Below, piece by piece: positions 34,441 to 42,565 of a stretch of 57,098 nucleotides of DNA (the stretch's first letter is position 1; each line of letters opens with the position of its first letter). The DNA is from Candidatus Poribacteria bacterium. Its GTDB lineage: Bacteria; Poribacteria; WGA-4E; WGA-3G. A program made the translations under genes and the position numbers. The stretch spans positions 1 to 57,098 of the forward strand of contig JAPPES010000111.1 of the NCBI GenBank assembly GCA_028824125.1. The letters run 5' to 3'. Under the pieces are notes generated by a model. That model saw nothing but the letters and a program-made list of their open reading frames with translations, ran no database searches and was not told the DNA's origin.

Positions 34441-35613
34441 TTGCCTACTACATTCTCAATTCCACCCATAATAATTACCGGTGCCGGCGCATCCGAAAAA
34501 GTCGGTGAGCAAGCCAAACGACTTGGTGCTACAAACGCGCTCATCGTGACAGATCCGGGCATTGCAAAAATCGGATATGCGGACCAGATAGCCAAAAACC
34601 TATATAATGCTGGAATAGATACATCTATCTTCTCTAATGTCACACCTGATCCAACATTACAAAACGTTACTGACGGACTCAAGCAATACCGTGCTGAAAA
34701 CTGCGATCTGATTGTAAGTATCGGGGGCGGCAGTGCAATTGACTGCGGTAAAGGCATCGCCATGAAACTCACTAACGAGGGCGAATTTGCTGACTATATG
34801 GGTGTGGACAAAATTCCGAACCCTGGTGCCTCTTTGATTGCAATTCCTACTACTGCAGGTACAGGAAGCGAAGTTACAAAAGTCACCGTTATTACTGACA
34901 CTGATCACAATGTTAAAATGATGATGAGTAGTGCATGTTTACTTGCATCTGTTGCATTGGTCGATCCGCTGCTATCGCTCACAACGCCGCCTCATTTGAC
35001 TGCAGCTGTTGGTGTTGACGCGCTGACGCACGCAATAGAGGCGTACATCTCAAAACGTGCGCAACCACTCACAGATGCACTCGCTTTGAAAGCAATTAGA
35101 TTGATTTCGGATTCACTGAGACAAGCGTGGGCAGATGGAGAAAATATCTCTGCACGCACAGACATGATGCTCGGCGCGTCAATTGCAGGTATGGCGTTCA
35201 GTAATTCATCTGTGGCGTTAGTCCACGGCATGTCCAGACCAATTGGTGCATATTTTCATATCCATCACGGATTGTCAAACGCTGTGCTGCTCCTTGATGT
35301 GATGGAGTTTAGCATTGTTGGTACACCGCAGCGTTTTGCTGATATTGCAAAAGCAATGGGCGAACCGATCGAAGGATTGTCCCCGATGAAGCAGGCGGAT
35401 GCAGCGATTTCTGCAGTGGAACGGTTTGTTAACGATATTCAGATGCCGCGTCTCGGAGAAATCGGTATTGATAAAGAGAAATTTGAACAGGTTATTGATC
35501 AAATGGCAGTTGACGCAATTGCAAGTGGGAGTCCAGCGAATAATCCTCGTCAAGCCTCGGCAGAAGAGATAATCGCTCTATATCGGAAATGCTTTTCCCC
35601 GCGCAATACATAA
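34441..35613 (+). CDS. Iron-containing (group III) alcohol dehydrogenase
   Basis: This 390-residue cytoplasmic oxidoreductase uses NAD(P) and a divalent metal. The nucleotide-binding part contains LIVSIGGGSAIDCGKGIAMK (about 97-116) and IPTTAGTGSEVTKV (about 138-151). Metal ligands are expected at Asp and His of VGVDALTHAIEAY and at the two His of LVHGMSRPIGAYFHIHHGLS. The start is TTG at 34441 with AGGA upstream; a nearby ATG at 34434 is in another frame. The physiological alcohol is unknown; butanol, lactaldehyde and maleylacetate type enzymes all share this fold. Confidence 0.9.
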   Translation: MPTTFSIPPIIITGAGASEKVGEQAKRLGATNALIVTDPGIAKIGYADQIAKNLYNAGIDTSIFSNVTPDPTLQNVTDGLKQYRAENCDLIVSIGGGSAIDCGKGIAMKLTNEGEFADYMGVDKIPNPGASLIAIPTTAGTGSEVTKVTVITDTDHNVKMMMSSACLLASVALVDPLLSLTTPPHLTAAVGVDALTHAIEAYISKRAQPLTDALALKAIRLISDSLRQAWADGENISARTDMMLGASIAGMAFSNSSVALVHGMSRPIGAYFHIHHGLSNAVLLLDVMEFSIVGTPQRFADIAKAMGEPIEGLSPMKQADAAISAVERFVNDIQMPRLGEIGIDKEKFEQVIDQMAVDAIASGSPANNPRQASAEEIIALYRKCFSPRNT

Positions 35614-35679
35614 CTATGGTGAATTATAAAATTAAGTAAACATTCTCTTAGGATTCGCGGCGTTTGTAGTCGCGCAATT

Positions 35680-35757
35680 CATTGCCAAATGCGCGTATGG
35701 CATTTAGCGCCTCTTATATTCACTGGTAGGCGAGGTTTCCTAACCTCGCTGGCGCAA
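35680..35757. repeat. REP-like hairpins
   Basis: AAATGC, loop GCGTATG, GCATTT form a hairpin at 35687-35705. A GCGAGGTTTCCTAACCTCGC palindrome follows at about 35732-35751. Both motifs recur elsewhere in the window. Nothing else is seen between 35614 and 35828. Confidence 0.7.
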
Positions 35758-35828
35758 AGTGTCTAAGTAAATCGTAAATTTAGCATAAAATGTCCTGAAG
35801 CTTAAAACTGAAGAATTGTAGAGACAGA

Positions 35829-37385
35829 ATGATGACACAAACACCAATTATTGAAATGTGCAATATCAGCAAAAGATTTGGACAGGTGCGGGCAAACGTT
35901 GATGTGGATTTTTCTTTAAAGCAAGGTGAAATTCACGCTATCGTTGGTGAAAACGGCGCAGGCAAATCAACGTTAATGAAAATCCTCTATGGACTCTATC
36001 AACTGGATGAAGGCAAAATACTTGTTGATGGACAATTAGCGACTATCTCGGCACCGCGGCAAGCTATGCGTCTCGGTTTAGGGATGATTCAGCAACACTT
36101 CACATTAATTCCAGCCTTCACAGCCCTGCAAAACATTATCCTCGCAAAAGAGAAACGGAAATTCGGCGCCCTCCTTGATTATCAAAAGGCTGAAACTGAA
36201 ATCGCTAAACTCGCTGAACAAGTTGGGTTTAATGTCCCTTTGAATACCCCTATAGAATCACTATCAATCGGTGCACAACAACATACAGAAATATTGAAAG
36301 TTCTGTATCATGGTGCCGACATCTTAATTATGGATGAACCGACTGCTGTGCTTGTTCCACAAGAGATTGAGGGACTGTTTGAATGCATGCGTAGTCTAAA
36401 ACGGGAAGGCAGAAGCATCATCATTATTACCCATAAACTTGATGAAGTGATGGCGATAGCTGATACTGTCACGGTGATGCGCAGCGGGAAAAATGTTGCA
36501 ACTTTCCCTATTTCTGAAACGAATCCACATCAATTAGCAGAACAGATCCTTGGTGAGCCAGTCCTTCAAAGTTCGATAGAGCGCAAGGAAACCGATCAAG
36601 AAAGCCCTATGTTACACTTGGAAGATGTATCTGTAAAATCTGGAGCCGGTAAAAACCTTTTGGACAGAATTAATCTTGATCTCTTCCCGGGCGAAATTGT
36701 TGGAATAGCAGGTGTAGAAGGGAACGGTCAAACGGAATTAGTTGAAGTGCTCACAGGATTACGGAAAGTTCAGCAAGGCAAGTTAACTTTAAATGAAGAA
36801 TCCGTCATCAATTGCTCTACTTCAGAATTCCGCAAAAAATCTGTCGCGCATCTGCCCTCCGATAGACACCGCCACGGTATTAGTCTGAATAACCGAATTG
36901 ATGAGAATTTCATCATTGGGAAACATAAACAGAAAATGTTTTCTCGCAACGCAATGCTATACTCTAAAAACATCCAAAGATTTACTTTTAATGCACTTGA
37001 TAAATATCAAATTCGGGTTGGAGATATTAGGTATCCAATCAAAACACTTTCCGGTGGGAATCAACAGAAGGTGGTTGTTGCACGTGAATTGTCCGGCGAT
37101 CCTGCGCTGATTATTGCTGCACATCCAACGCGCGGATTAGACATTCATGCTGCCAAATTTGTCCACACCCGTCTTATTCAGGCGCGGAACCGTGGAAAAG
37201 CTGTTTTACTTGTGTCCTCTGAACTGGAGGAATTGCTTAACCTCAGTGATAGGATAGCAGTCCTGTATAATGGTAAAATTACTGGAATTGTCAAGCCGGA
37301 TGAGACAAATCAACAAGAATTGGGCACGTTGATGCTCGGTTTGCAAAACAGGACTTACGCATTTCCCCTTGATAAGGGAGGTTAG
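35829..37385 (+). CDS. Double ATPase of a sugar/nucleoside ABC importer, 3' end from a MITE
   Basis: This 518-residue cytoplasmic ATPase subunit has two nucleotide-binding domains, as in RbsA, MglA and the nucleoside importer YufO/NupO. Domain 1 has VGENGAGKSTLMKILYG (Walker A), LSIGAQQHTEILKVL (signature) and ILIMDEPTAVL (Walker B). Domain 2 has a degenerate Walker A (GIAGVEGNGQTELVEVL), LSGGNQQKVVVAREL and LIIAAHPTRGLDI, where His replaces the usual Glu. Its wording is closest to the YufO group. The last 11 codons and the stop (RTYAFPLDKGG) lie inside an inverted-repeat element. No permease or binding protein gene is near. Confidence 0.9.
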   Translation: MMTQTPIIEMCNISKRFGQVRANVDVDFSLKQGEIHAIVGENGAGKSTLMKILYGLYQLDEGKILVDGQLATISAPRQAMRLGLGMIQQHFTLIPAFTALQNIILAKEKRKFGALLDYQKAETEIAKLAEQVGFNVPLNTPIESLSIGAQQHTEILKVLYHGADILIMDEPTAVLVPQEIEGLFECMRSLKREGRSIIIITHKLDEVMAIADTVTVMRSGKNVATFPISETNPHQLAEQILGEPVLQSSIERKETDQESPMLHLEDVSVKSGAGKNLLDRINLDLFPGEIVGIAGVEGNGQTELVEVLTGLRKVQQGKLTLNEESVINCSTSEFRKKSVAHLPSDRHRHGISLNNRIDENFIIGKHKQKMFSRNAMLYSKNIQRFTFNALDKYQIRVGDIRYPIKTLSGGNQQKVVVARELSGDPALIIAAHPTRGLDIHAAKFVHTRLIQARNRGKAVLLVSSELEELLNLSDRIAVLYNGKITGIVKPDETNQQELGTLMLGLQNRTYAFPLDKGG

Positions 37386-37459
37386 GGGGTTAAAAAGTTG
37401 TTATTTGGTGCTTTTAATCCCCTTATCAGTGGGACTTTAAGAGAAAATACGTAAGTCCT
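37350..37459. mobile_element. 110-bp MITE overlapping the ABC gene 3' end
   Basis: Ends AGGACTTACGCATTTCCCC and GAGAAAATACGTAAGTCCT are inverted copies. Inside, CTTGATAAGGG and CCCCTTATCAG also pair. The element begins within the ABC ATPase coding sequence and supplies its stop codon. A related half-element lies at 50835-50892. Confidence 0.8.
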
Positions 37460-37514
37460 ACAAAAATAAAAATGAGCAAGCTGATCTAAATTTCAATTAA
37501 AGTACCAGACAAGT

Positions 37515-38585
37515 TTAACAGATACTTCTCATCAAATTGACAAAAGCCCGTTGATTGTTAATCGCCCTTTCATCTTTTCTACCCATATAAGAATCCTGAA
37601 ACGCCATGCCCATACCAGATACAAAAACGGATCCTTGTCCATAACCTTGTTTGACTAACAGATGTTCTCCAGTGGCAGCACTGCCTAAAACGTCATAGGT
37701 TTTACCGACAATCTCAGCAGGACACTGAAGTGCTATTTCGTTAACATCATGGAAAATCTCTGGATCGAGATTCTCAGCCTTTCTAAATTTAGGCTCCGGT
37801 ATCGGTTTAAGTTCAATACCAAAGTTTTCCAACACTGGGTTATAGAAATCAGGATCATCGGCACCACCGCCGCTACCCCAGCACAAGACAAATAGGGTCC
37901 CACCGTTGGTTACGTAACCCGTGATCGCCTCAATTTCACTGGGAGCAAAAGGATCAATTGGTCCAGCATATTTACTATGCAGCATAAGTACATCATAACT
38001 GGAAAGCAGGGCTTTCGATAACTTTCTATCCGGATTTGTTCCAACCTTAGAAACGTGTTTCCGCAGCAGCGAGTAGGCTGTATACTGTGAAAAGCCATAT
38101 ACACCAAGCCCTTGTATATTAGACTCGTTATGGGAAAAATCGAGTAAGATCCATTGATCAGTAGGTGATGTGAATTCTGGTTTAGAGGGTTGGACTAAAA
38201 AAGTAGATATCGGTGTGCCACAACCGCCCCTCGTTGTTGCTATTGTATGCCCAACACTATCAAGTGCTTCAAGATGCCAGCGGTAACATTCATTTACCTC
38301 CAAATCTGTTTCTTCAAGTTGGATTTGTGTTTCTTTTATTTCTTTCACGCAAACCGATCTATTTTCTCTAATTTCATCAATTACAATAACATATTTATAT
38401 GCGTTTTCTAAGGGTTCCCACTGGAAGGCGTAGGGTAATGTAATCTCTTCTTCGTTAATCGGAGACAACCGAACCATTTCTTTAGCTAAAGAATTATTAG
38501 GATTGGAGCAACCACATTTCGTTGTAGTTAAAGAATTATCAGGACTGGAGCAACCACATTTCGTACTGGAGCAACCACATTTCAT
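37515..38585 (-). CDS. Cysteine-motif protein with DUF4350/GATase-like domain, copy 1
   Basis: A protein of 356 residues without signal peptide. The N-terminus has three KCGCS motifs (Cys3/5, 10/12, 24/26), in a short repeat KCGCSSPDNSLTT / KCGCSNPNNSLAK. Next comes a fibronectin-III-like domain (about 38-140, RLSPINEEEITLPYAFQWEP ... RWHLEALDSVG). The C-terminal part (about 155-356) looks like the DUF4350/GATase-1-like fold: ILLDFSHNES, YDVLMLHSKYAGPIDPF, GGTLFVLCWGSGGG, QGSVFVSGMGMAF. A catalytic Cys-His pair is not evident. Its near-identical neighbour at 38909 shows a tandem duplication. The function is unknown. Confidence 0.7.
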   Translation of the reverse strand: MKCGCSSTKCGCSSPDNSLTTTKCGCSNPNNSLAKEMVRLSPINEEEITLPYAFQWEPLENAYKYVIVIDEIRENRSVCVKEIKETQIQLEETDLEVNECYRWHLEALDSVGHTIATTRGGCGTPISTFLVQPSKPEFTSPTDQWILLDFSHNESNIQGLGVYGFSQYTAYSLLRKHVSKVGTNPDRKLSKALLSSYDVLMLHSKYAGPIDPFAPSEIEAITGYVTNGGTLFVLCWGSGGGADDPDFYNPVLENFGIELKPIPEPKFRKAENLDPEIFHDVNEIALQCPAEIVGKTYDVLGSAATGEHLLVKQGYGQGSVFVSGMGMAFQDSYMGRKDERAINNQRAFVNLMRSIC

Positions 38586-38686
38586 TGTCTATCCCTCCAT
38601 AATGTTTGTAATCAATATCAATTTTTTCGAATGTTTACAATTAGTATGACCTTTCTTTTAAAAATCACATGAAAATATTTGATGTT

Positions 38687-38907
38687 AGGTGTGTAAAGTT
38701 TTTGCATGAGCGTTACGCAGCTTTTGTGTCTGGATACCAATATCTATCCGAAGCCTTATTCTTGGACAAACACCTAAACTTCAGCACGGCATTAATACCC
38801 GGTTTTTTCCATCTCATTGATGCTTGTTTACATCTTTGACGCACAACATGTTTGCAAGTGCTCTCAATCACGCCACTCCTAATCTGATACCCTTTTTCTC
38901 TAAACTT
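38687..38907 (-). pseudogene. ISKra4-type transposase C-terminal remnant with IS end
   Basis: The minus strand reads KFREKGYQIRSGVIESTCKH, VVRQRCKQASMRWKKPGINA and VLKFRCLSKNKASDRYWYP to a stop at 38713. The SGVIEsxCKHVVxQRxKQAxMRW pattern is that of the C-terminus of ISKra4-family transposases. The 5' part is missing: the fragment directly abuts the stop codon of the copy-2 cysteine-motif gene. AGGTGTGTAAAGTTTTTG at 38687-38704 is a probable IS end. Confidence 0.75.
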
Positions 38908-38908
38908 T

Positions 38909-39916
38909 TTAGCAGATACTTCTCATCAAATTGACAAAAGCCTGTTGATTGTTAATCGCCCTTTCATCTTTTCTACCCATATAGGAATCCATAAATGCCA
39001 TACCCATACCAGATACAAAAACGGATCCTCGTCCATAACCTTGTTTGACTAACAGATGTTCTCCAGTGGCAGCACTACCTAAAACGTCATAGGTTTTACC
39101 GACAATCTCAGCAGGACACTGAAGTGCTATCTCGTCAACATCCTGAAAAATCTCTGCAGAAAGATTCTCAGCCTTTCTAAATTTAGGATCCGGTATCGGT
39201 TTAAGTTCAATACCAAAGTCCTTCAACACTGGGTTATAGAAATCAGGATGATCAGCACCACCACCGCTACCCCAGCACAAGACAAATAGGGTCCCACCAT
39301 TAGCCACATATTCTGAAATTGCCTCAATTTCACTAGGAACGAAAGGATCAATAGGACCAGCATATTTGCTATGCAGAATTAACACATCATAACCAGAAAG
39401 TAGGTCTTTCCATAATTTTTTGTCGGCATTTGTTCCGACTTCAAAACCGTTCTTTTGGAGTAATGTGTAGGCTGTATACTGGGAGAAGTTATAGACACCA
39501 AGTCCTCTTATGTCAGATTCGTTATGAGAGAAGTCAAGTAAGGTTCGTCGATCAGTAACGGGTAAATCTTCTGTTTCGGTAGATTTGACTGCAAAGGTAG
39601 ATATTGGTGTGCCACAACCGCCTTTTGTTGTTGCAATTGTCTGCCCGGTATTATTAAGCACTTCCAGATGCCAGAGATAATTTCCGTTAACATCTAAATC
39701 TGTTTCTTCAAGTTGAATTTGTGTTTCTTTTGTTTCCTTGATATAAACAGCGTCTTTTCCTCTAATTTCATCAATTAGAAGAACATACGCGTACGCTTCA
39801 TCAAATGGTTCCCACTGGAAAACATGGGGTAATGATATGTGTTCTTCATTGTTTGGAGACAACCGAACAATTTCTTTCGTTGGTGTATTATCTGAACAGC
39901 CGCAACCTGAATTCAT
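38909..39916 (-). CDS. Cysteine-motif protein with DUF4350/GATase-like domain, copy 2
   Basis: A 335-residue paralogue of the protein at 37515, very similar over its whole length. The N-terminus has a single GCGCS motif (Cys5, Cys7) and lacks the repeat expansion. The FN3-like domain (KEIVRLSPNNEEHISLPHVF) and the GATase-like C-terminal domain (LLDFSHNESDIRGLGVYNFS, DVLILHSKYAGPIDPFVPSE, RGSVFVSGMGMAFMDSYMGR) are conserved. Upstream flanks of both copies are also alike for about 100 bp, so promoters were duplicated too. A transposase remnant begins right after its stop. The function is unknown. Confidence 0.7.
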   Translation of the reverse strand: MNSGCGCSDNTPTKEIVRLSPNNEEHISLPHVFQWEPFDEAYAYVLLIDEIRGKDAVYIKETKETQIQLEETDLDVNGNYLWHLEVLNNTGQTIATTKGGCGTPISTFAVKSTETEDLPVTDRRTLLDFSHNESDIRGLGVYNFSQYTAYTLLQKNGFEVGTNADKKLWKDLLSGYDVLILHSKYAGPIDPFVPSEIEAISEYVANGGTLFVLCWGSGGGADHPDFYNPVLKDFGIELKPIPDPKFRKAENLSAEIFQDVDEIALQCPAEIVGKTYDVLGSAATGEHLLVKQGYGRGSVFVSGMGMAFMDSYMGRKDERAINNQQAFVNLMRSIC

Positions 39917-40018
39917 TGTTTATTCCTCCATAATGTGTCTTTTCAACATATATTTTTTTAATCTTTTACAATTAGTATAACCTTTCTTTTGGAAAATCAC
40001 AAGAAAATATTTGATGTT

Positions 40019-40310
40019 AGGTGTGTAAAGTTTTCGTACAAAGCATATTGGCGGTTGAGTTTCGCTTTACCCTTCCCGATGGACACATTGAATTAGGACG
40101 TTTTGCACGTCCTAGGGACGTGCAAAAGTCAATCAGGACAAGGATTGGGACGTGATTTTCAGATTTTTTGTTTTCTTCTCTTTGTTCTTTAGAATTTTGG
40201 CATATATTGAGAACACTATTTAATTATGTGACAATAATATTAACACAAATATATTGGTTTGTCAAGTTAATTTTGTAAAAATAATCAGTGCCAAAAACTT
40301 TACACACCCC
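40019..40310. mobile_element. IS-derived non-coding element of about 290 bp
   Basis: Ends AGGTGTGTAAAGTTTTCG and CAAAAACTTTACACACCC are inverted copies and match those of the 15500 MITE and of the transposase remnant. Flanks share TGATGTT (40012-40018 and 40311-40317), a probable decayed 9-bp target duplication. Inside is a strong hairpin at 40101-40127 (TTTTGCACGTCC, loop TAG, GGACGTGCAAAA). No reading frame is supported in 39917-40332. Confidence 0.75.
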
Positions 40311-40332
40311 TGATGTTTGGTAACATACAAAC

Positions 40333-41229
40333 TTATGACGCTAAATCATCAAGCATCTCTCGTATGCAGTGTTCTCCGCTATCTATAAACAACGGTGCTA
40401 AAGGACCTCTGCCGTGCAACGTTTGTAGTAAGGAATCTATCTGAATCATGCGTTGTTGTGGTGTGTAGCATCTGAGCCATTTTTGGATAAATTCACGGGC
40501 AGGCCTTGGATTTCCCGTTCTCAGTAAACGGGTACTTTTACGCCACGCCTGCCACCGAAAGGAGAACCCACAATCTGAACATGTGAGTTTCTCATCCTTC
40601 TTCTTCAGGCTTTTGCGATAATCCCTCCATTTACGTTTGTAATCGCACACTGTACACTCAATGTTGCCAGAGACATGCAGTGCTGTTTCTTGACACTTCG
40701 GACATTGTAATTCAGGTTCAGATCGCCGATGTTTGGACGTTTGCGTTGTAGGAAGTTTATCGGGTCTGCGGACAAGGTTAAGACAGTGTGGACACGGTAA
40801 ACGGACGCGGGTTCTGACTGACTGATTATAGTCTTCCTGAGACCAACTCTTGCCACAAGTACACTGTAAATCATCATTTTGCTGTAGAATAGAATAACAC
40901 GTAAAACATCGCGGTGTGTCCCGCAGTGCTTGACGGCAATCACGCCATAGCAACCGCGCTCCACAGTGTAGACAATGAAACCATGTCTCGCGCGTCCCAC
41001 CTTCACCAGCACTAAAGAGTGGGTCAATCCGCCGCGCTATCTTTGTCTTGCATTGTGGACACGGCACGCGTCCTTCACGATAAACATCAGCAACGGTTGC
41101 TATGTCTGCACAACGAGCATAAAGTCCCCAACCGACATCGTGTAGTAACATATCATCATAGATGCCAAGCCGTGCAAATCGGTATAAACGCCGTATTTTG
41201 ATTGGTTTTACTCGAGGAGACCAGTTCAT
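40333..41229 (-). CDS. Multi-zinc-ribbon protein of unknown function
   Basis: A 298-residue soluble protein dominated by paired CxxC motifs: CPQCKTK, HCLHCGARLLW, CFTCYS with CTCGKSW, CPHCLNLV, CPKCQET with CTVCDYKRKW, and CSDCGFSFRW. These would form about four to five zinc ribbons in the middle (residues 35-220). Several ribbons are followed by a similar tail WRDCRQAL / WRDYRKSL / WQAWRKST, which suggests an internally duplicated unit. The N-terminus (YDDMLLHDVGWGLYARCADI) and the C-terminus (REFIQKWLRCYTPQQRMIQI) are not ribbon-like. Nucleic acid or protein binding is the likely role; I do not recognise the family. Confidence 0.7.
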   Translation of the reverse strand: MNWSPRVKPIKIRRLYRFARLGIYDDMLLHDVGWGLYARCADIATVADVYREGRVPCPQCKTKIARRIDPLFSAGEGGTRETWFHCLHCGARLLWRDCRQALRDTPRCFTCYSILQQNDDLQCTCGKSWSQEDYNQSVRTRVRLPCPHCLNLVRRPDKLPTTQTSKHRRSEPELQCPKCQETALHVSGNIECTVCDYKRKWRDYRKSLKKKDEKLTCSDCGFSFRWQAWRKSTRLLRTGNPRPAREFIQKWLRCYTPQQRMIQIDSLLQTLHGRGPLAPLFIDSGEHCIREMLDDLAS

Positions 41230-41269
41230 TATTTTTACACATTCTTTTTAGAAATTCGTGGTAATCTGC

Positions 41270-41476
41270 TCATACTGCTAACAGTAAAGCCTCAAAATGT
41301 TCATCAGGAACGGGCAGCTCATCTTCTTCAAGAGCAATAATATATCCTTCAATTGCTTCCTTGATATTGCTTATGGCATCCTGTTTCGTTTCGGCTTGAC
41401 TGATACAACCGGGCAAACTCGGGCATTCCGCGACCCAATACCCATCTTCACATGGATAAATAATTACCTGTCTCAT
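41270..41476 (-). CDS. HicB-like antitoxin domain protein
   Basis: The 68-residue protein has the partial RNase H-like fold of HicB antitoxins: MRQVIIYPCEDGYWVAECPS followed by LPGCISQAETKQDAISNIKE, and the helix EAIEGYIIALEEDELPVP. Antitoxins of this type neutralise HicA mRNA-cleaving toxins. Here no DNA-binding C-terminal domain is present, and no HicA frame lies on either side: the multi-zinc-ribbon gene starts 40 bases downstream and an oxidoreductase ends 15 bases upstream. It is thus a solitary HicB, common in bacterial genomes. GGAGG lies before the ATG. Confidence 0.85.
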   Translation of the reverse strand: MRQVIIYPCEDGYWVAECPSLPGCISQAETKQDAISNIKEAIEGYIIALEEDELPVPDEHFEALLLAV

Positions 41477-41491
41477 CGTTTACCTCCACGT

Positions 41492-42511
41492 CTAAACAGG
41501 TATTTTAACAACTTCACTTGTTTCAATACTACGGCTAATCGCCTCTAAAACACGCATGTTCTGATACGCATCTTCAAGACTTGAATGTGGTTGTGTTCCC
41601 GCTTGCAAAGAGTGTGCCCAATGCCGCATCTCTTCCAGATAACCGGGCCTACTGATACCATGATATGCAGTATTTAGATTCCATTCCTCTGTAGGAGTGT
41701 CAGCATAACCGCCACCACTACCGAGCCATGTTGGGACACGGTAACGGCGCAACTTCCGTGTCTCAAACACCTGAATTGCCTGATTGTTCGTGCCTTTGAT
41801 AAAAACCATCGCTTCTAAGACAGGACCTGTACCGAGTGTCATAGTGCCTATACCACCGTTTTCATAACGTAGGTTCACGGACATTGAAACGGTAGATGAT
41901 GCAGAATCAACCTCACCCATTGCGAATACTTCGCTAACCTGTCCCATAAAGAAACGCATACAATCTGTGGGATGGATCACCTGATCAAGCATGAAGGGCC
42001 ATGCAAACGGTGATCCCGCTTCACTAAGGCGCGGCCCAGGTGCAAGATAGCGCGTATGATATTGGCAAGCTGATCCAAAATCGTCTTCGTCAATCAAACG
42101 TTTTGCAATCTGATGTGCGGGGGCATGCCGCCACATTGTACCTACCATACCTGTCTTACCTGTCTCAACAGACGCATCTACCAACATCTTCGCGCCTTCT
42201 GCAGTTGTTGCAGGTGGTTTTTCTGTATAGATATGATAACCTTGTTGAAGGCATTCAATGCCAATGTCTCTATGTAGTTTATCCTCTGGCCTCCCGACTA
42301 CTGCCACTGCATGGAGGTCTTCATTTTTGAACATCTCATTGTAATCGATGTAGTGGCGTAGTGCGCCGAACCTGCGCGCATTCGATTTCGCCTTATCCTC
42401 TACAAGGTCACATGTAGCCACAAATTCAAACGCAGGGACCATCGGAATGCACTGTTGTAAAATAGATGACATCCCACCACAACCAATAAAAGCAACTCTA
42501 ATTTTCTCCAT
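41492..42511 (-). CDS. Gfo/Idh/MocA family oxidoreductase
   Basis: A 339-residue NAD(P)-dependent sugar or inositol dehydrogenase-like enzyme. The Rossmann start is IRVAFIGCGGMSSILQQCIP, and the family hallmark EKPPATTAEGAKML lies at about residue 92, with Lys93 as the expected catalytic residue. The central beta-sheet domain holds YLAPGPRLSEAGSPFAWPFM and DQVIHPTDCMRFFMG, whose His is probably catalytic. The ATG at 42511 is preceded by TTTGGAG at 9 bases; an in-frame TTG five codons upstream is less likely. The substrate is not determinable. Confidence 0.9.
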   Translation of the reverse strand: MEKIRVAFIGCGGMSSILQQCIPMVPAFEFVATCDLVEDKAKSNARRFGALRHYIDYNEMFKNEDLHAVAVVGRPEDKLHRDIGIECLQQGYHIYTEKPPATTAEGAKMLVDASVETGKTGMVGTMWRHAPAHQIAKRLIDEDDFGSACQYHTRYLAPGPRLSEAGSPFAWPFMLDQVIHPTDCMRFFMGQVSEVFAMGEVDSASSTVSMSVNLRYENGGIGTMTLGTGPVLEAMVFIKGTNNQAIQVFETRKLRRYRVPTWLGSGGGYADTPTEEWNLNTAYHGISRPGYLEEMRHWAHSLQAGTQPHSSLEDAYQNMRVLEAISRSIETSEVVKIPV

Positions 42512-42565
42512 AAATATCAACTCCAAATCAAATTATGAATGATTGTTAAGTAAACTATCAAAATA

